From Lactobacillus corticis (GTDB lineage: Bacteria; Bacillota; Bacilli; Lactobacillales; Lactobacillaceae): a stretch of DNA of 64,000 nt. The position numbers and the translations under genes are program-made. This document shows positions 58,470-64,000 of the stretch, piece after piece; within the stretch, counting starts at the first letter, position 1, and each line of letters starts with the position of its first letter. The notes below the pieces were generated by a model. That model worked only from the letters and a program-made list of their open reading frames with translations, was not told the origin of the DNA and searched no databases. The stretch covers positions 125,514 through 189,513 of the forward strand of contig NZ_BMAY01000003.1 in the NCBI RefSeq assembly GCF_018327645.1, written 5' to 3'.

Positions 58470-58898
58470 ATGGCAGATAATTCAAAGATTCTTCTTAGCG
58501 GTGACGAAACGCAAGAAGCGATTCAAATTGATCCTAAGGTTTTAGAAGTTATTCTGGCTATTGCGGCTGAAAAAGTTGATGGCGTAGCTGCCATGCGTGG
58601 CAACTTAAAATCTAGTTTAAGCAAGGTTTTGGGCCGAGAAGACCGTGGCAAAGGCGTCAGCGTCAGCTTAGATGATAATGGCGACTTAATTGCCGATGTT
58701 TACGTTTATCTGAACAGCGGCGTAAATGTCCCTAGTGTTGCTGCTGCCTTGCAAAAGTCATTGAAGCGCCAAATGGTTCAAATGACCGATTTAGAATTGG
58801 CGGACATCAATGTCCATGTTGTCGGTTTAGTTTTTCCGGAAGAATTAACTGAGTCAGATGCTACTGAAGAACTGTTTCCGGAGGATAAGGAAGATTAA
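58470..58898 (+). CDS. Asp23/Gls24 family envelope stress protein
   Basis: 142-residue DUF322 protein: IQIDPKVLEVILAIAAEKVDGVAAMRGN, then SVSLDDNGDLIADVYVYLNSG and VPSVAAALQKSLKRQM. Such proteins are membrane-associated or envelope stress factors in Firmicutes. The position between efp and nusB is the usual one (yqhY). Ends in an acidic tail. It overlaps nusB by one base (TAATG). Confidence 0.93.
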   Translation: MADNSKILLSGDETQEAIQIDPKVLEVILAIAAEKVDGVAAMRGNLKSSLSKVLGREDRGKGVSVSLDDNGDLIADVYVYLNSGVNVPSVAAALQKSLKRQMVQMTDLELADINVHVVGLVFPEELTESDATEELFPEDKED

Positions 58899-59296
58899 TG
58901 AATCAGCACGAAAGTCGAAAGGTGGCTATGCAAGCCATTTACAGTGCAAACCAAACGCCTGAACTGACGGTTGAAGAGGTTGAAGCTAATACGGTTAAGG
59001 CCCTAGATTTAAAAACTTTGTCAGCTTACAGCAAAGAATTGATTGCCGGAGTGATTGCTAAACGCATGGAACTCGAGCAAGATCTTTCGAGTAAATTAAA
59101 AAAAGGCTGGCGCTTGAATCGGGTTAACCAGATCACTGTTGCAATTTTAGAAGTAGCCTTGTATGAAATTAAATACAGCTCAGTTATTGAACCTAAATCA
59201 GCTGTGAACGAGGCTTTGAATTTATGCGATGAGTTTGCGGATCCTAAAGAGAAACCATTTGTGAATGGCGTGCTTGCAAACTTTGTTGAAGATTAG
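58898..59296 (+). CDS. nusB: Transcription antitermination factor NusB
   Basis: Binds boxA RNA with NusE for rRNA transcription. It opens NQHESRKVAMQAIYSANQ and has RVNQITVAILEVALYEIKY and VIEPKSAVNEALNLCDEFADPKEKPFVNGVLANF. Length 132. Terminator follows. Confidence 0.96.
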   Translation: MNQHESRKVAMQAIYSANQTPELTVEEVEANTVKALDLKTLSAYSKELIAGVIAKRMELEQDLSSKLKKGWRLNRVNQITVAILEVALYEIKYSSVIEPKSAVNEALNLCDEFADPKEKPFVNGVLANFVED

Positions 59297-59298
59297 CA

Positions 59299-59327
59299 AA
59301 TAGCCGGCAAGCTGCCGGCTATTTTTA
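59299..59327 (+). terminator. Terminator after nusB
   Basis: 11-base perfect stem AATAGCCGGCA / TGCCGGCTATT with a 3-base loop, then T5. Confidence 0.85.
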
Positions 59328-59343
59328 TTAGTAGGTGACTTTT

Positions 59344-60192
59344 TTGACGGAATTATTGAATGGAAAAGAATTTGCAAAATTTCACGGTCAACATCTGCAA
59401 GCTGAAATTGACCAATTAAAAGAAAAGGGAATTTTTCCCCATTTTTGCGTTATCAATATTGGGGACGATCCAGCTAGTGCGGTATACGTCAGAACTAAAA
59501 AACGCAAAGCAGAAAAATTAGGAATTCAGCAGGATATTTTTCAGTTGCCGAGTAGCACCACTGAAGCTGAAGTCTTTGCGCTAATCGATCGCTTAAATCA
59601 GGATCCGGAAATTAACGGCATCATGGTGCAATTGCCCATGCCGAAACACTTGGATCCGGAGAAAGTCCTTGACCGAATTGATCCAGAAAAAGACGTTGAT
59701 GGTCTAACTTCCACTAATGTTGGACGGTTGTGGCAAGGGAGCCATTTTGTTGAACCAGCGACCGCAGCCGGAATAATTGCTTTACTGAAGCATTATGGCG
59801 TTGAATTGACGGGGAAAAATTGTGTGATTATTGGCCGCAGCAACATTGTAGGCAAACCGTTAGCTGCCTTAATGCTGGAAGAAAATGCGACGGTGTCAAT
59901 TTTGCACTCTAAAACTCAAAATTTAGCAAGATTAACTAAAACCGCCGATATCCTAGTATCGGCAGTGGGGCAAGCTGGTTTTGTCACTAAAGATATGATT
60001 AAGCCGGGTGCGGTGGTCATTGATGTGGGGATCAACCGAGTAGACGGCAAGCTTGTCGGGGATGTTGCCTTTGATGAAGTTTCACCGCTGGTAAAGATGA
60101 TTACGCCGGTTCCGGGCGGAATTGGCCCAATAACAGTTGAATTTTTGATGGAGGGGGTCATCAAATTGACAAGGAGGCAGTATGGACGCTAG
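59344..60192 (+). CDS. folD: Methylenetetrahydrofolate dehydrogenase / cyclohydrolase
   Basis: Interconverts methylene- and formyl-THF, supporting purine and thymidylate synthesis. Catalytic motifs are VYVRTKKRKAEKLGI with the active lysine, IMVQLPMPKHLD, IIGRSNIVGKPLAALML and PVPGGIGPITVEFLME. I prefer TTG 59344 because AGGTGA is just upstream (59333-59338); a GTG at 59335 overlaps that site. About 282 residues. It overlaps xseA by 11 bases. Confidence 0.95.
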   Translation: MTELLNGKEFAKFHGQHLQAEIDQLKEKGIFPHFCVINIGDDPASAVYVRTKKRKAEKLGIQQDIFQLPSSTTEAEVFALIDRLNQDPEINGIMVQLPMPKHLDPEKVLDRIDPEKDVDGLTSTNVGRLWQGSHFVEPATAAGIIALLKHYGVELTGKNCVIIGRSNIVGKPLAALMLEENATVSILHSKTQNLARLTKTADILVSAVGQAGFVTKDMIKPGAVVIDVGINRVDGKLVGDVAFDEVSPLVKMITPVPGGIGPITVEFLMEGVIKLTRRQYGR

Positions 60193-61549
60193 TAAATATT
60201 TAACGGTCAGCGACTTAAATTATTACTTAGGTCAAAAGTTTAAACAGGATCCATACTTGCGCAAGGTTTATCTGCAAGGCGAAATTTCCAACTTTCGCCT
60301 GCGGCGCAACGCTCATCAGTATTTTTCCCTTAAAGATGAGAAGGCCAAAATTGACTGTATCATGTTCCGAAGCTCTTTTGAAAAAATTAAATTCAAACCC
60401 GAAGAAGGCATGAAAGTCTATGTTTCCGGTTATGTAAATATCTATGAAGCTGGCGGGGCCATGAACTTTGTGGTTCAAACCATGGAGCCAGCCGGCTTAG
60501 GGGCGTTATATGAACAGTTAAGACAGCTGCAGGAAAAATTGGCAAAGGAAGGCTTGTTTGATCAAGCCCATAAAAAGCCCTTGCCGCATTTTCCGGATCG
60601 AATTGCAGTAGTTACCTCGCCATCTGGAGCCGTAGTTCACGATATTATGATTACTGCCAATCGGCGTTTTCCGCACGCTGAAATCGATATTTTTCCAGCA
60701 GTGGTACAAGGCGACAAGGCAGCTGATTCCTTGGTTAGTGCCATGCAGCAAATTGAGGCCAATCAAGACCGGTATGATGTCATGATTATCGGTCGTGGCG
60801 GTGGGTCGCTTGAAGATTTATGGCCCTTCAACGAAGAAAAGGTAGTTCGACAAGTTTATGCGATGTCGATTCCGGTAATTTCTTCGGTCGGACATGAGAC
60901 TGATACTACCTTGTGCGATTTGGTTGCCGATCAGCGGGCCGCCACGCCAACGGCAGCAGCTGAATACGCAACGCCGAACCTGCCAGAGGAGTTGGCCAAT
61001 CTGAATCAGCTGGCAAGTCGGCTTTTGGCAGCTATGCAGAATGCCATTCGAGTTCGGCGACAATATTTGGACCGCATTGCTAATTCGGTAGTCTTGCGTG
61101 AGCCAACTAGACTGTATGATCAGCAAAGCCAAAAACTTGATTTGCTAAAAAATCGTTTATCGCGGGTTATCGATAACGAGCTAAAGCAAAGTCGGGCTAG
61201 TTATAAGCTGGCTTTGCAAAAATTAATAGGCAACAGCCCTGAAAAGCGAGTTGCTAGCTACCTAGAAAAACGGGCCTATTTAAGTAAAATGTTGACTGAC
61301 CAAATGCAGCATTACCTAGCCGACAAACGGAACGATTATGAGAAGGCTAAGCAGCGCTTAGCTGATATCAGTCCGCAGAAAACCTTGGATCGCGGTTTTG
61401 CTTATACTACGGATGAGCATGACCGGATGATAGCTTCAAGTTCCGACTTAAGCCAGGGAATGAAATTGATTCTGCACTTTAAAGACGGCGAAGCTGAAGT
61501 GGTAGTAAATGAAATCAGGAGGAATCAAGATGGCAGAAGAGAAAAATAA
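60182..61549 (+). CDS. xseA: Exodeoxyribonuclease VII large subunit
   Basis: Single-strand DNA exonuclease subunit. An OB domain (LTVSDLNYYLGQKFKQDPYLRKVYLQGEISNFRL) precedes the catalytic region VTSPSGAVVHDI, IIGRGGGSLEDLWPFNEE and SVGHETDTTLCDLVADQRAATPTAAAE. A long coiled-coil follows from about 270. Length 455. Start after AAGGAGG inside the folD end. Confidence 0.97.
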   Translation: MDASKYLTVSDLNYYLGQKFKQDPYLRKVYLQGEISNFRLRRNAHQYFSLKDEKAKIDCIMFRSSFEKIKFKPEEGMKVYVSGYVNIYEAGGAMNFVVQTMEPAGLGALYEQLRQLQEKLAKEGLFDQAHKKPLPHFPDRIAVVTSPSGAVVHDIMITANRRFPHAEIDIFPAVVQGDKAADSLVSAMQQIEANQDRYDVMIIGRGGGSLEDLWPFNEEKVVRQVYAMSIPVISSVGHETDTTLCDLVADQRAATPTAAAEYATPNLPEELANLNQLASRLLAAMQNAIRVRRQYLDRIANSVVLREPTRLYDQQSQKLDLLKNRLSRVIDNELKQSRASYKLALQKLIGNSPEKRVASYLEKRAYLSKMLTDQMQHYLADKRNDYEKAKQRLADISPQKTLDRGFAYTTDEHDRMIASSSDLSQGMKLILHFKDGEAEVVVNEIRRNQDGRREK

Positions 61550-61772
61550 TTTTGAACAAGAATTAGCAAGTTTAGAAAAAATCGTTAACAACTTGGAAAG
61601 CGGCAATGTTCCTTTGGCAGATGCCCTTGATCAATTTAAAGCAGGCGTTAAGCTTTCTAGAGACTTAGACAAGCAATTAACCGCAGCCGAAGAAACGGTG
61701 GCTAAATTGATCGACAAAGATGGTAACGAAACACCGATTGATCCAACCAACAGCGGTTCACCAGAGGCATAA
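61530..61772 (+). CDS. xseB: Exodeoxyribonuclease VII small subunit
   Basis: 80-residue helical subunit with NNFEQELASLEKIVNNLESGNVPLADALDQFKAGVKLSR, the standard XseB pattern. ATG 61530 follows AGGAGGAA and lies within the xseA end. It overlaps ispA by one base. Confidence 0.96.
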   Translation: MAEEKNNFEQELASLEKIVNNLESGNVPLADALDQFKAGVKLSRDLDKQLTAAEETVAKLIDKDGNETPIDPTNSGSPEA

Positions 61773-62641
61773 TGATGGAGTTTTCGGCTTTTAGAAAAAA
61801 ATGGACGCCCCAAATTGATCGCTTTTTAGCTGATAAATTAGCGACTGAAATCGCTGATCACGATTTTGGCCAGATCATGGCTTATTCAGTTATGGCTGGC
61901 GGCAAAAGATTGCGTCCGCTGCTGTTTTTAGCAGTGCTAGAGACTTTAGGCAAAGAAATTGATGAATCAGCTCTTAGAACTGCTTGCGGAATTGAGTTGA
62001 TTCATACCTATAGTTTGATTCACGATGATCTGCCGGCAATGGATAATGATGATTATCGCCGGGGAAAATTAACCAGCCACAAAAAATGGGGTGAAGCCCA
62101 AGCTATTTTAGCCGGCGATGCCCTGTTGCCATTAGGAATCGAGTGGATTGCTAAAGGCAGCCAGAATGTTGAGATGACGGCCGTTATGGCCCAAGCAATC
62201 GGCCCGAACGGCATGGCTGGTGGCCAGTATTTAGATATTGATGCGACCAATAATGCGGCGGTTAAAAATGACGATAACTATTTAAATCGAATGGAATGGC
62301 TGAAAACGGGCTGCTTGATTCTGGCCAGTGTTGAAATGGGTGCGATTTATGGGCAAGCAGATGCCCAAGCTAAGCCAAATTTGCTTGATTTTGCTCATGC
62401 TTTTGGTCGTGCCTACCAAATTTATGATGATTTGGTTGATGTGGTTGAATCCAGTGAAGAAGCTGGGAAAGCCACGCACAAAGATGAAGCGGAAGGAAAA
62501 AATAATACTTTGACTTCATTGGGCGTTGAGGCCAGCCGCAAAGCGTTGCAGCAACTTATTGACCAGGCTAAAGCGGATTTGACGGACTTTTCTGATCCAG
62601 TATTAGCCGGCTTTTTAGAAATTTATCAGAAGGTGCTTTAA
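61772..62641 (+). CDS. ispA: Polyprenyl (farnesyl/geranyl) diphosphate synthase
   Basis: Chain-elongating prenyltransferase. The first Asp-rich motif is HDDLPAMDNDDYRRGKLTSHKKWGEAQAILAGDALL near residue 88 and the second IYDDLVDV near 218. Length 289. Start ATG 61772 or 61775. In Bacillus dxs follows ispA; it is absent here, as expected if isoprenoids come from mevalonate, which lactobacilli use. Confidence 0.95.
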   Translation: MMEFSAFRKKWTPQIDRFLADKLATEIADHDFGQIMAYSVMAGGKRLRPLLFLAVLETLGKEIDESALRTACGIELIHTYSLIHDDLPAMDNDDYRRGKLTSHKKWGEAQAILAGDALLPLGIEWIAKGSQNVEMTAVMAQAIGPNGMAGGQYLDIDATNNAAVKNDDNYLNRMEWLKTGCLILASVEMGAIYGQADAQAKPNLLDFAHAFGRAYQIYDDLVDVVESSEEAGKATHKDEAEGKNNTLTSLGVEASRKALQQLIDQAKADLTDFSDPVLAGFLEIYQKVL

Positions 62642-63453
62642 TGGCAAAAGAACGTGCAGATGTGATTTTAACCAAACAGGGGATTTTCAATTCCCGAACC
62701 CAAGCACAACGTGCGATTATGGCTGGTTTGGTGTCAGACCACAATCATCAACGGATTGATAAGAGCGGCACCAAGTTTCCCCCTGATGAGGTATTTTACG
62801 TCAAAGATGATGGAAAAAAATACGTCTCTCGGGGTGGCTTTAAACTGGAAAAGGCCTTGAAAGTTTTTGATATTAAGCTCAAAAATAAAATCTGTCTTGA
62901 TATCGGTGCTTCAACTGGCGGCTTTACCGATGTGGCTTTGCAAAATGGGGCTAGCTTGGTCTATGCCCTGGATGTTGGCTATAATCAGCTAGCCTGGCAG
63001 CTTAGAGATGATCCCCGCGTGGTGGTAATGGAAAAGCAGAATTTCCGCTACAGCAAGCCAAGCGATTTTGACCAAGGCTTGCCTGATTTTGCCATGACGG
63101 ATGTTTCCTTTATTTCCTTGGACCTCATCTTGCCGCCAATGTATGCCATTTTGAAGGATCAATGCGATGCGGTTTGTTTGATCAAGCCCCAGTTTGAGGC
63201 TGGTCCGGAAAATGTCGGCAAACATGGGATTGTTCATGATCATGAAGTTCATCGGCAAGTTATCCAGCACACGATGACCGAAGCGATGAAGATCGGCTTT
63301 AATGTTTTAGGAGTTGACTATTCCCCGATTAAAGGTGGCAAGGGGAATGTTGAATTTTTAATTCATTTAGGCAAAAATGAAGCTTCAGGCGGACAGTGCC
63401 TCTGGGATGGAGATCCAGCAGAAGTTGTAGCGCGGGCTGTTAGTGAATTGTAA
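62641..63453 (+). CDS. TlyA family rRNA methyltransferase (S4 plus FtsJ fold)
   Basis: 270 residues: an N-terminal S4 RNA-binding domain (ERADVILTKQGIFNSRTQAQRAIMAGLV, about 1-60) and a Rossmann methyltransferase (CLDIGASTGGFTDVALQNGASLVYALDVGYNQL, about 83-250). Called hemolysin A in older annotations; 2'-O-methylation of rRNA cytidines is known for the mycobacterial homologue. It starts on the ispA stop and precedes recN. Not shown to be haemolytic. Confidence 0.93.
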   Translation: MAKERADVILTKQGIFNSRTQAQRAIMAGLVSDHNHQRIDKSGTKFPPDEVFYVKDDGKKYVSRGGFKLEKALKVFDIKLKNKICLDIGASTGGFTDVALQNGASLVYALDVGYNQLAWQLRDDPRVVVMEKQNFRYSKPSDFDQGLPDFAMTDVSFISLDLILPPMYAILKDQCDAVCLIKPQFEAGPENVGKHGIVHDHEVHRQVIQHTMTEAMKIGFNVLGVDYSPIKGGKGNVEFLIHLGKNEASGGQCLWDGDPAEVVARAVSEL

Positions 63454-63469
63454 AGGTTGAGGTAGCAGA

Positions 63470-64000
63470 ATGCTGGTTGAACTTGATATTCAAAATTTTG
63501 CCATAATTAAAACGCTTAAAGTCCGTTTTCAGGATCGGATGACGGTTTTAATTGGAGAAACCGGTGCTGGTAAGTCAATTATTATTGATGCCGTTTCCCT
63601 CTTATTGGGGGGACGGAGTCAAAAAGAAATGATCCGGACCGGTGAAAAAAAGGCAGTTATTACTGGCTTGTTTGAACTTGAGACGCAAGAAGCACAAGTA
63701 AGCAAGCTGTGTGAAGATTATGGGCTTCCTTATGATGATCATCAGTTAGTTATTAGCCGAGAATTGGCTGTAAAAGGGCGCAGCGTCGTCCGCATCAATG
63801 GCCAGCTCACCACCATCAATGTCTTGCGCGATCTTGGACGTTATTTGGTAGATATTCATGGACAAAATAACCACCAGATCCTCATGGATCCTGACCGGCA
63901 AATTGATCTGGTTGATAATTATGCCGGATTAGCCCTAGCAGAACACTTAAAGACCTATCAAGCAGATTACCAAGACTGGCTTGCAATTTCTAAACGGCTG
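63470..64000 (+). CDS. recN: DNA repair protein RecN (cut by window end)
   Basis: First 177 residues only; the frame remains open at the window edge. Starts MLVELDIQNFAIIKTL with Walker A LIGETGAGKSIIIDAVSLLLGGR near residue 28 and later VDIHGQNNHQIL, both characteristic of RecN. SMC-like protein for double-strand break repair. ATG 63470 follows TTGAGGTAG. In many Firmicutes argR lies just before recN; here tlyA is only 16 bases upstream. Confidence 0.95.
   Translation, partial: MLVELDIQNFAIIKTLKVRFQDRMTVLIGETGAGKSIIIDAVSLLLGGRSQKEMIRTGEKKAVITGLFELETQEAQVSKLCEDYGLPYDDHQLVISRELAVKGRSVVRINGQLTTINVLRDLGRYLVDIHGQNNHQILMDPDRQIDLVDNYAGLALAEHLKTYQADYQDWLAISKRL

Noticed and set aside
62641-63453. 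Hemolysin A
   Set aside because: Old name for the TlyA family; S4 and FtsJ-type domains point to RNA methylation.
1-64000. CRISPR arrays, insertion sequences, prophage genes, T-box leaders
   Set aside because: None were recognised in gene-free stretches or among the proteins.

Overview
The window reads as a chromosomal core segment of a low-GC Gram-positive lactic acid bacterium, most likely a Lactobacillus in the narrow sense. Support comes from X-prolyl dipeptidyl aminopeptidase PepX, a PepC/PepE/PepG-type cysteine aminopeptidase, PyrR attenuators, formate-tetrahydrofolate ligase, a SufCDSUB operon, and an xse-ispA-tlyA-recN block without dxs. The species cannot be fixed from sequence reading alone. 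No prophage, insertion sequence or CRISPR array was seen.

Layout. 80-6822: glutamine synthetase, an MFS transporter, a purine (NCS2) permease with a small membrane protein, a nitroreductase, a Gfo/Idh oxidoreductase and a Dps ferritin with a PerR-like box. 6861-6965: candidate small RNA. 7076-8335: two paralogous unknown proteins with beta-helix-like repeats. 8368-11970 (minus strand): cysteine aminopeptidase, YitT membrane protein and ferrochelatase, with a second candidate structured RNA of about 165 nt on the plus strand at 10853-11018. 12223-25524: the purine pathway, purEK, then a terminator, then purCSQLFMNHD and fhs, with PurBox-like motifs ACGAAC/GTTCGT near both starts. purD carries a one-base frameshift. 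25566-29141 (minus): two tandem secreted arylsulfotransferases.

29347-39164: pyrimidine synthesis. pyrF-pyrE point left and pyrD and pyrR-pyrB-pyrC-carA-carB point right. PyrR-type attenuators precede pyrF, pyrR and pyrB. pyrD is of the class 1B type but has no pyrK beside it. 39266-44358: sufCDSUB. 44452-53177: sugar transporter, pepX with an ArsC-like gene, a divergent TetR/nitroreductase pair, a TetM-like GTPase, a HAD phosphatase and DNA glycosylase Tag. 53211-53284: tRNA-Arg(UCU). 53378-55823: PAS protein, tautomerase and a DUF2325 protein. 55877 to the end: L21 leader, rplU, rpmA, pepP, efp, asp23, nusB, folD, xseA, xseB, ispA, tlyA and the start of recN, a typical Firmicutes housekeeping run that lacks prp between L21 and L27 and argR before recN.

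The genes fit together as nucleotide supply (purine and pyrimidine synthesis, folate one-carbon enzymes Fhs and FolD, glutamine from GlnA, a purine permease), Fe-S assembly, peptide use, and translation and repair. The points most worth checking are the purD frameshift, the two orphan RNAs, the paired arylsulfotransferases, the paralogous unknown pair, pyrD without pyrK, and the unusual L27 N-terminus without Prp. I found no clear new multi-gene system; those items are the best candidates.
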